Below are positions 48,847 through 58,300 of a stretch of DNA of 64,000 nt, piece by piece. The stretch is from Bacteroidota bacterium. Its GTDB lineage: Bacteria; Bacteroidota; Bacteroidia; Chitinophagales; Chitinophagaceae. The DNA lies in assembly GCA_029555415.1 (NCBI GenBank), contig JAKPSI010000018.1, positions 186,001 through 250,000 of the forward strand, in the 5' to 3' direction. Under the pieces are notes generated by a model, which saw only the letters and a list, made by a program, of their open reading frames with translations, was not told the DNA's origin and did not search any database. The stretch's first letter is position 1. Each line of letters starts with the position of its first letter. A program made the position numbers and the translations under genes.

Positions 48847-50421
48847 ATGAAATGGCTCCTCCTGCTTTTTTGCTTCCCTCTCCTGGCCGGCGCGCAGCCC
48901 GCCTGTGATCTGTTATTACGCAACGGCAAGATCATTGATGGTACCGGCAACAGCTGGTACTATGGCAGTGTGGCGATCAAGGACGGTAAGATCATCGCCA
49001 TCGGTCGTGATGTGAATAATCCCGCGAAAAAGATCATCGATGCCAGCGGTCTCATCATCGCTCCCGGTTTCATTGATGTGCATACCCATCTCGAAGGCGA
49101 CGAAGCCAAAGAACCCTTCGCGGCTAATTTCATTTATGATGGTGTTACCACCTGTATCACGGGTAACTGTGGTTCTTCCAATGTGGACATCAGCAAATAT
49201 TTAAAATGGATCGACTCCCTCAAACTTTCTATCAACGTTGCTACGCTGATCGGGCATAATGATGTCCGCAAAGCCGTCATGGGTCGTGCCAACCGTGATG
49301 CCACACCGGCAGAAATGCAGCAGATGGAACAGCTGGTCGATAAAGCCATGAAAGACGGTGCCGTCGGGCTTTCCACCGGATTGATCTACATCCCCGGCAC
49401 CTATACCAAAACACCGGAGATCGTTGCACTGGCAAAGATCGCATCCGCCTACCATGGTGTTTATGCTTCGCATATGCGGGATGAGGGCGACAGCGTAACA
49501 CAAGCCATCGAAGAAGCGCTCACCATCGGGCGTGAAGCGAAGATCCCGGTGGAGATCTCGCATTTCAAACTGAGCGGACAACAGAACTGGGGTCGCAGTA
49601 AGATCACTGTGCCGATGATCGAAGCCGCGCGCAAAGAAGGCATCGAAGTAACCATCGATCAGTATCCTTATACTGCCAGCAGTACTTCGATCAGTACACT
49701 GATCCCTGATGAGATCCTGGCCGATGGACAGGATTCGATCAATGCACGCCTTGCAAAACCAGAGATCCGCAAATATGTGATCAATTCCATTTTAGCGCGA
49801 CTGAAAAAAAGAGGGTTGAAACATCTTAGCTACGCGGTCGTTGCATACTATTCAACCGACACCACTTATAATGGCAAGAGCATCGAACAGATCAACCAGA
49901 TGAAAGGCGGCAAACACAAAGCGAAAGTGGAAGCTGAAGTGGTGATCGACATCATGCAGCATGGCGGCGCCAGTGCGGTATTCCACGGCATGGGCGATGA
50001 GGATATCGAACGCATCATGCGTTATCCATTCAATATGTTCGCAAGTGACGCGAGTATCCGTGTGTTCGGATTCGCCAATCCGCATCCACGTGGTTATGGC
50101 ACCAATGCAAGAGTACTGGCCGAATATGTGCGTGATAAAAAAATATTATCACTCGAAGAAGCGATCCGTCGCATGACCTCTTTACCCGCACAGAAATTCC
50201 AGTTGAATGACCGCGGTCTGCTGCGCGTGGGCTACGCCGCCGATATCGTTGTGTTCGATGAAAAGACCGTGCAGGACCTTTCCACGTACGACAAGCCTCA
50301 CGCCTATTCCACCGGTTTCAAATATGTGATCGTGAATGGTGTGCTGACGGTGGATGAGGGAAAACATAATGGCGCAAGGGCTGGTGTTGCATTGTACGGA
50401 CCGGGCAGGAGCAGTCTGTAG
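48847..50421 (+). CDS. N-acyl-D-amino-acid deacylase / D-aminoacylase
   Basis: This 524-residue amidohydrolase-superfamily metalloenzyme has a signal peptide (LLLLFCFPLLAGAQ). Zinc ligands are seen in FIDVHTHLEGD and the Cys in CITGNCGSSN (Cys bridging in place of the carboxylated Lys, as in D-aminoacylases), then His in VYASHMRDEGDS and VEISHFKLSG, and the Asp in MFASDASIR. It hydrolyses N-acyl-D-amino acids. Being 26 bp after the S9 peptidase suggests a cell-wall peptide or D-amino-acid scavenging operon. The stop codon lies in a heptad array (50413-50447), so the last residues RSSL are repeat-encoded. Confidence 0.92.
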   Translation: MKWLLLLFCFPLLAGAQPACDLLLRNGKIIDGTGNSWYYGSVAIKDGKIIAIGRDVNNPAKKIIDASGLIIAPGFIDVHTHLEGDEAKEPFAANFIYDGVTTCITGNCGSSNVDISKYLKWIDSLKLSINVATLIGHNDVRKAVMGRANRDATPAEMQQMEQLVDKAMKDGAVGLSTGLIYIPGTYTKTPEIVALAKIASAYHGVYASHMRDEGDSVTQAIEEALTIGREAKIPVEISHFKLSGQQNWGRSKITVPMIEAARKEGIEVTIDQYPYTASSTSISTLIPDEILADGQDSINARLAKPEIRKYVINSILARLKKRGLKHLSYAVVAYYSTDTTYNGKSIEQINQMKGGKHKAKVEAEVVIDIMQHGGASAVFHGMGDEDIERIMRYPFNMFASDASIRVFGFANPHPRGYGTNARVLAEYVRDKKILSLEEAIRRMTSLPAQKFQLNDRGLLRVGYAADIVVFDEKTVQDLSTYDKPHAYSTGFKYVIVNGVLTVDEGKHNGARAGVALYGPGRSSL

Positions 50422-50447
50422 TCAGTAGTCTTTAGTCGTTAGTCCGT
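50413..50447. repeat. AGTCnnT heptad array at the end of the deacylase gene
   Basis: Five units (AGTCTGT, AGTCAGT and so on) in exact 7-bp frame provide the last residue and the stop codon of the gene at 48847 and continue into the gap. Confidence 0.8.
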
Positions 50448-50488
50448 TCTAAGTTTCATTCGTGTCCTGAGAGCATCTTAGAACGTTC

Positions 50489-50544
50489 CAGCAGCCAGAG
50501 GCCAGAAGCCAGCAGCAGTTAGCAGTTGGCAGTAAACAGCCAAC
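50489..50544. repeat. CAGnnGC / AGTTnGC heptad array
   Basis: CAGCAGC, CAGAGGC, CAGAAGC and AGTTAGC units run in a 7-bp frame for eight units. The remaining gap to 50658 continues with less regular 7-bp words (CTAACCC, AACACCC). I see no gene in the 236-bp gap. Confidence 0.7.
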
Positions 50545-50657
50545 CAACTTTGCGGAAAAATAGGATCATTTCGATTGTAGAAAGATACCCTAACCCAACA
50601 CCCCCGTCCGAACGGCGTCAGCCGGGCGGGCAACACTCAAAACCCAACACTTTCAAC

Positions 50658-51404
50658 ATGGAGGTTCACACCCACGCTCACACCGAACGTAAAAAATGGA
50701 CCCACTTTCTGTGGGAGTTCATCATGCTTTTTCTGGCAGTGTTCTGTGGCACACTCGCTGAAAATCAGCGGGAGCACATGATAGAGAAAAGGCGTGAAAA
50801 AGAATACATGGAAAGTCTGGTGAAAGACCTGCAGTCAGATACCGCTGCATGCAAGACCTATATCAGGCTTGCCGAACAGCAATCCGGGCTACAGGATTCG
50901 CTGATCCATCTGGTGAATTTTGGAAAACTTGAGGGTGACAATGTTCTGAAACTCTATCAACTGTCCTATGCCACAACACGGATCATACGTGCTCCATTCG
51001 AAAACCGGACTGCCGTACAGCTGAAAAATTCAGGCAGCATGCGACTGATCAGCGATGCGGATGTGGCTGACTCGATCCGTGCTTATTGGGCGATGCAGGA
51101 AACAGCCGATCGCATCAGCGACCGTATTGAAAATGCAGGATCTGAGGTCCGGAATATCGCGATCCTGATCTTCCACAATAAGTATGCATCGCTGCCGGAT
51201 CTCAGTATATCAGCAGAGCCTGTGATATCACCGGATGCCAGATTCATTCAGAACGATCCGGTGTTATTCGCCGAATATTCCAACCGGGTATTCACAAAAA
51301 GAAGGATCATTTATAACTATATTGTTTATCTGTACAGGATACATGATGCGGCGACCGATCTGATGAAACTGATACGGGAGGAATACCGGGTGAAGGAAAA
51401 GTAA
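50658..51404 (+). CDS. Histidine-rich single-helix membrane protein, paralogue 1
   Basis: This 248-residue protein is the first of three paralogues. It starts at the ATG at 50658 (MEVHTHAHTERKKWTH). A His-rich cytosolic start is followed by one strongly conserved membrane helix (FIMLFLAVFCGTLAEN) and a long, mainly helical domain with the charged start REHMIEKRREKEYMESLVKD. The family is common in the Chitinophagaceae, and no function is known to me. The conserved part is the first 60 residues; the rest diverges strongly (about 25-30 percent by eye). It could be a membrane-tethered sensor or scaffold. Confidence 0.75.
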   Translation: MEVHTHAHTERKKWTHFLWEFIMLFLAVFCGTLAENQREHMIEKRREKEYMESLVKDLQSDTAACKTYIRLAEQQSGLQDSLIHLVNFGKLEGDNVLKLYQLSYATTRIIRAPFENRTAVQLKNSGSMRLISDADVADSIRAYWAMQETADRISDRIENAGSEVRNIAILIFHNKYASLPDLSISAEPVISPDARFIQNDPVLFAEYSNRVFTKRRIIYNYIVYLYRIHDAATDLMKLIREEYRVKEK

Positions 51405-51432
51405 CAGGCTGCAAGGAGCATGTGGATTGAGT

Positions 51433-51495
51433 AGTCGGCAGTCTGCAGACGGCAGTTGGCAGTTGGCAGTTGGCAGTAAACAGACAGCAACATTC
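51433..51495. repeat. AGTTGGC heptad array
   Basis: Nine units run in a strict 7-bp frame: AGTCGGC, AGTCTGC, AGACGGC, three of AGTTGGC, then AGTAAAC and drift. It shows AGTC-type text turning into AGTT-type within one array. Confidence 0.8.
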
Positions 51496-51533
51496 CAAAT
51501 TTATTGTACAATTTCTGACATAGAGAGCTTCTT

Positions 51534-51568
51534 CATTCAAAATTCAAAACTCAACATTCAAATTTTAC
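51534..51568. repeat. ATTCAAn heptad array before paralogue 2
   Basis: CATTCAA, AATTCAA, AACTCAA, CATTCAA and ATTTTAC end 3 bp before the ATG at 51572, so this array is probably the 5' leader. The same text precedes paralogue 3 at 54341. Confidence 0.75.
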
Positions 51569-51571
51569 TTC

Positions 51572-52348
51572 ATGGAAGTGCACGCACACACCCACACCGA
51601 ACGTAAAAAATGGTCCCACTACTTGTGGGAATTCATTATGCTCTTTCTGGCCGTATTCTGTGGCTTTCTGGCCGAGAATGTGCGCGAGCATAAAGTGGAA
51701 AATGAAAGAGCAGAGCAACTGGCTAAAAATCTGTACGCTGATGTATTGTCGGATTCAGCGAACATCCAGCAATTCACCGAAACAAGACTCACTAAAGAAC
51801 GTAAGTGCGAGTATTTCATCCATTATGTGCGTGACAGCAGCCTGACTGAACTTTCACCGGTTTTTTATCCGGCGTTTGGATGGGCGACGATCATGACCCG
51901 GCAGGTCATATTCGAGCCTAACGATGGTATCATCAGTCAGTTGCGTAATTCAGGTGAACTCCGGTATTTTAAAAACCAGGATCTGCAGGCTATCATCAGC
52001 CGCTTAAGTGTTGACATCGCCAATATCCGTGCACGCAATGATAAAGAATACAGTTTCATTGAACTCAATCTTCGCCCGTTCACGATCCGTCATTTTGATT
52101 TTGGCTGGTATGAAAAGATCACGCACAACGGTACACTTACCTTCCAGGAAGGCCTGAATGAAGTGGAATCAAAGCCAATTCCGGCAGCGATCAAAAACCC
52201 TGAAAAATTCGACAGACTGGAAGCAGAAAATCTCGTCTCCTATTATCTCCTGATGCTGAGAGGCACACGCCAGACGCAATATATAGCGTATATCCAGGAT
52301 AATCATAAACTACTCCAAATCCTGCGGGAAACATATCATTTAAAATAG
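51572..52348 (+). CDS. Histidine-rich single-helix membrane protein, paralogue 2
   Basis: This 258-residue paralogue of the gene at 50658 has a nearly identical start (MEVHAHTHTERKKWSHYLWE), membrane helix FIMLFLAVFCGFLAENVREH and then a helical domain (NERAEQLAKNLYADVLSD). GIISQLRNSGELRYFKNQDL matches the position of VQLKNSGSMRLISDADVAD in paralogue 1, so the middle part is also homologous. The function is unknown. The leader is a heptad array. Confidence 0.75.
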   Translation: MEVHAHTHTERKKWSHYLWEFIMLFLAVFCGFLAENVREHKVENERAEQLAKNLYADVLSDSANIQQFTETRLTKERKCEYFIHYVRDSSLTELSPVFYPAFGWATIMTRQVIFEPNDGIISQLRNSGELRYFKNQDLQAIISRLSVDIANIRARNDKEYSFIELNLRPFTIRHFDFGWYEKITHNGTLTFQEGLNEVESKPIPAAIKNPEKFDRLEAENLVSYYLLMLRGTRQTQYIAYIQDNHKLLQILRETYHLK

Positions 52349-52461
52349 CTGTCCGGAAAAAGCACACCAGTTGAAAAGCTTAACCACATAGGAACCCAGA
52401 AAGACAGGCTAACACAGAAATATCGTTTATCCCCTTTTTGCTAAGTGTTCCGGGATGTGCC

Positions 52462-52503
52462 TTAATTTTTAATTATTAATTTTTAATCCCTAATTTAAGA
52501 CCC
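52462..52503. repeat. TTAATTT heptad array
   Basis: TTAATTT, TTAATTA, TTAATTT, TTAATCC, CTAATTT and AAGACCC run in a 7-bp frame upstream of the patatin gene. Before it, 52379-52421 has words such as CCACATAGGAACCCAG that recall the TGTCACA elements. I see no gene in the gap 52349-52522. Confidence 0.65.
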
Positions 52504-52522
52504 TAACGATCTCTCAGAACTG

Positions 52523-54286
52523 ATGTACGCAACCAAAACCAACGAAGAACTCTGCCGGCAGGCACTGAAAGGATTGTTCGGGGATATGACCGCTGCGCAA
52601 TTGCAGCATATCCTTGACAAGACCAGCATTCTGGAATACGAAGCCGGCCAATATGTTTTTGAACAGGGCCAGCCCGGAAACACCTTCTACATCGTACTTT
52701 CCGGCCGGTTCCGCGCCTTACAGGATACAGATGAAGGCATCTATATTCTCGGTGACATCTCCGCCGGTGAACCCATCGGTGAAATATCCCTGTTCACCCG
52801 TGAGCCCCACAGCGCATCCGTCATCGCCCTCCGTAAATCATCCGTTCTGAAACTGGAGGATGACGAATATTTAGAACTGGTACAACTCTTCCCTTCTTTC
52901 GCTTCTTCACTGACACGTTTCGTCATTGAACGCATGCGCCGAAACGCCATGCAGAAGAAGATGGACGCGGCGCCGAAGAATATCGCGGTCGTGAACCTGC
53001 AGCATGGCAATGATGTAAGCGTATACACCAGCGCCATTGAACAACAACTCCTCAGCATGGGCTTCCAGATCCGCATTTGGGACGCCTCTTCCTATTCTGA
53101 AGAAAATTATAAAACCACTTTCGACAATATGGAAAAACAGGCCGGACTGAATTTTCTGGTCTGTGATGCGCAGCACCCCGAATGGGCCAATCAGTGTATC
53201 GCTTATTGTGATCTGGTGATCGTCGCCTCCGGATTCCATGAATCCAGCGACCTCTACCCGATCGAGAAACAACTGGATCTCTACAGCAAACACGTACTGA
53301 ATAAAAAGATCTACTTGCTTTTACTGCATGCAGAGAACGCGCCTACGCCGGTGAATACGCGCCGCTGGTTCGAGAACCGTCATTTTGATCTGCATATTCA
53401 TCTCAGGGGCGGACACGCTGCCGATATCCGCCGTTTCTGCCGCATCGTAACCCATCAGGCCACCGGATTAGTGCTCGGTGGCGGGGGCGCACGCGGTTTC
53501 GCGCATGCAGGTGTGCTGAAAGCCTTGCTGGAAGCGGGTGTGGAGATCGATTTCGTGGGCGGTACCAGTGCCGGGGCGATCTATGGCGCCACGTTCACGC
53601 ACTCCGATTTCGACATGAAGAAGATCCTTTCATTATGTCAGCAGGCCGCGGAACGCAAACTCACTTCCAACGATTTCACGTTTCCTTTCGTATCACTCAT
53701 GTCGGGCAAGAAATTCAGACGCTTTCTGGATATGATGTATGGCGAAACCTATCTGGAAGATCTCTGGGTGAATACCTTCACCGTATCAACGAACTTCTCA
53801 GACGCCACACTTAAAATTCATGAAACCGGTCTCACGCGCCAGCAGGTGGAAGCCAGCATGGCGATCCCCGGTGTTTTTCCACCGGTGATCATCAATAAAC
53901 AATTGCATATCGACGGTGGCGTATTGGATAACCTGCCGGTGGAAGCGATGTATAAAAAACCGGTGCGGCATGTGATCGCGGTTTCATTATCCGCGGAAGA
54001 ACACGCATCGGTGGACCTGAAAGAAGTTCCCTCTTCCTGGCAATTGTTCTGGAACAAGATCCGCAAATCAGGTAATGCAGAGATCCCGGGCCTTTCCTCG
54101 ATCCTGGTGAACAGCATCACCATCAACAGCCGTCACAAACAGGAAGCCGTGAAACCCCATGTTTCATTGTATCTTGAACTGGATCTGAGGGGGTATAAGT
54201 TCCTGGATTGGGCGCATTGGAAAGAGCTTATTGATAAGGGGTATGAACAAGCGAAGCATCAGTTAGCAGCAGGCAGTTGGCAGTAA
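52523..54286 (+). CDS. Patatin-like phospholipase with cyclic-nucleotide-binding domain (NTE-type)
   Basis: This 587-residue protein has an N-terminal cyclic-nucleotide-binding fold (about 25-135; YVFEQGQPGNTFYIVLSGRF), a middle region (about 150-310) without a family name, and a patatin domain from about 315. The glycine-rich oxyanion loop is LGGGGARGFAHAG, the nucleophile Ser lies in GGTSAGA near 349, and the DGG Asp is in IDGGVLDNLP near 467. It resembles neuropathy-target esterase/RssA lysophospholipases. The last six residues (AAGSWQ) and stop are encoded by a heptad array. It sits between paralogues 2 and 3. Confidence 0.93.
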   Translation: MYATKTNEELCRQALKGLFGDMTAAQLQHILDKTSILEYEAGQYVFEQGQPGNTFYIVLSGRFRALQDTDEGIYILGDISAGEPIGEISLFTREPHSASVIALRKSSVLKLEDDEYLELVQLFPSFASSLTRFVIERMRRNAMQKKMDAAPKNIAVVNLQHGNDVSVYTSAIEQQLLSMGFQIRIWDASSYSEENYKTTFDNMEKQAGLNFLVCDAQHPEWANQCIAYCDLVIVASGFHESSDLYPIEKQLDLYSKHVLNKKIYLLLLHAENAPTPVNTRRWFENRHFDLHIHLRGGHAADIRRFCRIVTHQATGLVLGGGGARGFAHAGVLKALLEAGVEIDFVGGTSAGAIYGATFTHSDFDMKKILSLCQQAAERKLTSNDFTFPFVSLMSGKKFRRFLDMMYGETYLEDLWVNTFTVSTNFSDATLKIHETGLTRQQVEASMAIPGVFPPVIINKQLHIDGGVLDNLPVEAMYKKPVRHVIAVSLSAEEHASVDLKEVPSSWQLFWNKIRKSGNAEIPGLSSILVNSITINSRHKQEAVKPHVSLYLELDLRGYKFLDWAHWKELIDKGYEQAKHQLAAGSWQ

Positions 54287-54296
54287 ACAGCCGGCA
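54254..54296. repeat. GCAGT-type heptad array over the end of the patatin gene
   Basis: Units CATCAGT, TAGCAGC, AGGCAGT, TGGCAGT and AAACAGC keep a 7-bp frame across the last codons and stop (54284-54286) of the patatin gene, matching 50489 and 51433. Confidence 0.75.
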
Positions 54297-54340
54297 ACAT
54301 CCAGATATTAATTGTAATCTGTCTGATCTAGTACGCCTTG

Positions 54341-54375
54341 AATTCAAAATTCAAACCTCAACATTCAAAATTTTC
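54341..54375. repeat. ATTCAAn heptad array before paralogue 3
   Basis: AATTCAA, AATTCAA, ACCTCAA, CATTCAA and AATTTTC end 3 bp before the ATG at 54379, the same spacing as before paralogue 2. Confidence 0.75.
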
Positions 54376-54378
54376 TTC

Positions 54379-55098
54379 ATGGAAGTTCATGCTCACGCTC
54401 ACACTGCCCGCAAAAAATGGACCCACTACCTGTGGGAATTCATCATGCTGTTCCTTGCGGTCTTCTGTGGTTTTTTAGCGGAATATCAATTGGAGCACAA
54501 GATCGAGCATGAAAGAGGGAAGCAATACATCCGTTCATTTTATGAAGACCTCCGGGTTGATACCGCCATCTTCTCTTCCACTATTATTCAATATGAAATA
54601 AAAATGGCAGGCCTTTCAGGACAAGATGATTGTTTTGACACCCTGAACAAGAATATCACTTCAGACAGTTGTTTACAAACACTGCTCATTCATGCGCAAT
54701 CATTCCGGGATCTGGTACATTCGGACCGTACCCTGCAGCAATTGAAAAACGCAGGGGGCCTGCGTTTACTGGAAGATGAGGACGCGGACAGTATTCTTTT
54801 CTATGACAATATGCTGCGCACGTACATAACCACAGAAACCACTTCATATCAGGAAAATCAGACCGGAATAAGGGATGTGATCTACTCAATGATCAGCAAC
54901 GAACGTGCCATGCGGCCCACTGACCGTACAAGGGGCCCGCTTGTATACAAAGGCAACAAGGATCTGCTGAACCGGTTCTTCAACATGCTGGCGGATTACA
55001 CCCGGAACAGTCAGGCCAATCTCGATGACCTCCGGCTACTGAAGATAAAGGCAACCAGCCTGATGCATTATTTTGAAGAAAAATATCACTTACATTAA
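54379..55098 (+). CDS. Histidine-rich single-helix membrane protein, paralogue 3
   Basis: This 239-residue third paralogue starts MEVHAHAHTARKKWTHYLWE, with helix FIMLFLAVFCGFLAEYQLEH and a helical domain containing LQQLKNAGGLRLLEDEDADS, which lines up with the same element in the other two. I start at 54379 because the upstream frame reads through the heptad leader. It is followed after 11 bp by a 33-residue membrane peptide, probably co-translated. Function is unknown. Confidence 0.75.
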   Translation: MEVHAHAHTARKKWTHYLWEFIMLFLAVFCGFLAEYQLEHKIEHERGKQYIRSFYEDLRVDTAIFSSTIIQYEIKMAGLSGQDDCFDTLNKNITSDSCLQTLLIHAQSFRDLVHSDRTLQQLKNAGGLRLLEDEDADSILFYDNMLRTYITTETTSYQENQTGIRDVIYSMISNERAMRPTDRTRGPLVYKGNKDLLNRFFNMLADYTRNSQANLDDLRLLKIKATSLMHYFEEKYHLH

Positions 55099-55109
55099 AT
55101 ACACCCTGT

Positions 55110-55211
55110 ATGGCCAACAATGAATTAAAATATCGCCTGCTCCGCTTCCTCCTCTATCTCGCTGTCGGTTTCGGCGCCGCCTTCCTCTACCACTGGATGA
55201 AGAATAAATGA
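55110..55211 (+). CDS. Putative 33-residue membrane peptide
   Basis: The ATG at 55110 opens MANNELKYRLLRFLLYLAVG and continues FGAAFLYHWMKNK before TGA. It has a basic start, one hydrophobic helix and a basic end, so a single-pass membrane peptide. It lies 11 bp after paralogue 3 on the same strand, as expected for a translated operon member, and is followed by a heptad array. I know of no named family. Confidence 0.55.
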   Translation: MANNELKYRLLRFLLYLAVGFGAAFLYHWMKNK

Positions 55212-55216
55212 CCGAA

Positions 55217-55300
55217 CCTATTACCTATTACCTTTTACCTCTTAACTTTTACATATCACCTCTCCCTCCGTGCCTCCATTCTCCATTATCAATTATCATT
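55217..55300. repeat. CCTnTTA heptad array
   Basis: Twelve units (CCTATTA twice, CCTTTTA, CCTCTTA, later TCTCCAT and TATCATT) fill the gap between convergent genes and reach the stop of the 1946-residue gene. The wording parallels the array at 10779, about 44 kb away, including the change from TTACCT to CCATTAT. Confidence 0.75.
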
Positions 55301-58300
55301 TAACCACTATCTCTTTCATCTTCTCGCGTCCATAAAACACCGGGAAATACATCATCTCCGCTTTTCCCGGATTCAGATGATACACACCTGAATAACGCGG
55401 CATCAGCGAAACACTGAATGTGTATTTACCCTGCTTCAATTCACTGCAGAAGATACTGACCTTATTCTTGAAATACTCGCGGTGCACTTCATTGTGGTAC
55501 CAGGACTGACTCTTGTCATGATAGGAACAACCCGCGGGAACCGGGATCTCCACCATTATATAAGATGCATCCGCTTTTACAATGACCTCCGCCTGAAGGG
55601 TCACTGCTTCGCCACCCTTTAATTGAGCGACCTTTTCCCCATTCCTCACAAATTGTGTTCTTACCGTGAAACCATTGGAAGCTGTATCAGGAGCAGGGTT
55701 CCAGTACTGATGATATGCTGTGAAATAAACAGGGGCAGCACCTTTCTTTGCCACGTTGAAAGCCTCACCCGGTTTAAGTTCCATGGTAAAGGGGAATTTC
55801 TGTACGGTCATATCGCGACTGCCCGATAACTGCAGCGTGGCCGGACCCGCAGTTGAATCCATTTTCAGAATTTCGGGTAACAGGGTCTCCATGATCAATG
55901 ATGACTCATACGTATTCCTCCAGCTGCCCGTTCTTCTTTGTTCCAGGAAATAATTCCGGGCTTTATCGAGTAATGGATCAGCGGGGTTATTGGCGCGGAT
56001 GATCCGGTACATGCGTAAAGTATTGTGAATGGAATTATCGAAGAACCGGTAGCAATCCTCTCCCCAATACACATTCCCGAACATCGTATGTTTTTGTTTC
56101 GCCAGCAACGTATCCAACACGACCGGCATGCCTGCCTTTTGTTTCAGTTCAACGATCGCCAGATCATCATACAAGGAGCGTATGCCTTTATAAGCATCCA
56201 GTGAATCGATGTATTTTTTATAATCCGCCTTTGCACCCAACCTGAACAACAGTTGTACGTATTCGATCCGGTCGCGGCCATGCAAACTTTCCAGCTGATA
56301 AATAAGATAATCCGTCAGCAATTGTTTGTTCATGCCGGAAGGATAGCCCGCTTCCTCCGCTTCCAGCAACGCGTCGATCACATGCAGACTGATCCACATC
56401 ACCGGCTCTGAATTATCCCACCAGCCCCATAGCCCGGATGCGGCGCGGTTCTTCGCGAGTTTGGACATGATGTCCTTGATATTCTTTTCCCCTTCAAATT
56501 TCCTTTTCAGATACGCGCTGATCCTTTTCTCCATCAGCAATGCTTTCAGTTTTGATGCCAGTTGCTCATTACACAGGTATTCATAATTGCGGATGCTTTC
56601 TGTTTCCTGCAGCAATACCGGCAGCACGGATGATTCTGCGTATACTTTTACTTTTTCGCCACTTGTCTTCATGGCAACACTGAAGCTGGTATCCTTTGAT
56701 AAGGTCGCGAACATACCGTTCGTTTCCAGCACACCCTGTTCGAAGACCGGGATCTTCCGTTCTTCCCCATCCATGAAGCCATTCTCCTTTTCAACGATGT
56801 ACTTCACTTTGAGTGAATCTGTTCCCTTTGCGGCAATGTCCAGTGTATCGATCCAGGCATTGCGTACATGCAGCATATCCTGTTTTTTCAAACTATCGTT
56901 GATCCAGAAACTGCGTTTTACGGTCACCGTATCCTGTCCGTAATTCGTGGCTTTGCCGATCAGATTGAAATGGTCACCATCCACGGCAAAGGACGGAAGC
57001 GCGATCGCACCGCTCAGTGTCTTGAATGCACGCACGGAATTCTCCAGGTATCCTGTCTTTTTATGATCCGTCATCGCAATGAAAATCCCGCGCCAGCTGG
57101 TGATATCATCAGGATAGGTGACTTTGAAATTCACTTTTCCCTGCGCGTCCGTACGCAACATGGGTTGCCAGAAAGCATCATCACGGAAGCGGGTCCGGAG
57201 TTTGGACGCACCCGCGATCGTGGAATCTGCCTGAAATACATTCGATGCCTTTCCATTTTTGGTGGTAATGACGATGACGCCATTCGAAGCAGCAGCGCCA
57301 TAAATAGCAGTGGCCGCAGCGTCCTTCAACACATTGAATGACGCGAAATCATTTGCGTCCATAGAGGCCAGACTGCTCATGGGCACCGGTACACCATCGA
57401 TGATCACCAGCGCTTCGGAATTGGCCTGAATGGAAGCCATGCCCCGGATGCGTATTTCGGTAGCGGCTCCAGGATTACTCGTAACAGAAAGTCCGGCAAC
57501 TTTTCCGGCCAGCTGATCGCCAGAAATACTGGAAACAGAACCGGTTATATCTTTTCTTTGAGCAGAACCATATCCAACCACAACCACTTCCTGCAAAGCA
57601 TTCGTCATCGGGGTCAGTCTGAAATCATTTTGCGCGTCTGTCTGCGCTTTTTTCTCCATAGAATTAAAACCGACAATAGAAACGACCAGCACTGCATTGG
57701 GTGGGGCTTTGATACTGAAATGACCATTGGCTGAAGTCACGGTTGCGAACCGCGTACCTTTTATTACCACCATCGCACCAATGACCGGCGCTCCGTTCTG
57801 ATCCCTGACCGTTCCTTCCAGTATTTCACTGAAAAGCGAAAGTGACGCGTATTTATCATTGAAGGCTTCCTTGATCTTATTCAGATCCTGATCCTGAACC
57901 ATTCGGGTATACGTATTCCGGCTGCTGATCGTTGCCCAGATCTTTTCACTGATGCTGTCAGCAGATTGCAGCGCATGTAGACTTATCTCATAATAATTGA
58001 TGCCACCTGGTTTTACCTCCAGACTATCCATGATAAAATACCGGTTCTTCGCATACAGCAGCATCAGGCGGTATTTCCCCGGCCGTTGATAATCAAATGA
58101 ACGATCCTCTCCTTTATACACCCGCAGGAAATCCGGCTCATCATATCGGAATAAAAGGATATTCTTGAGACGGACGGCATGCACGGCAGTATCCGATGAA
58201 ACAGAAGTGACCAGTCGTCCATTACCCGAAGCGTAAAGCGCAGGATTATAGAACAGCTGGGTTTTCACACTGCGCTGATCCAGATAGTCACTCCAGATAC

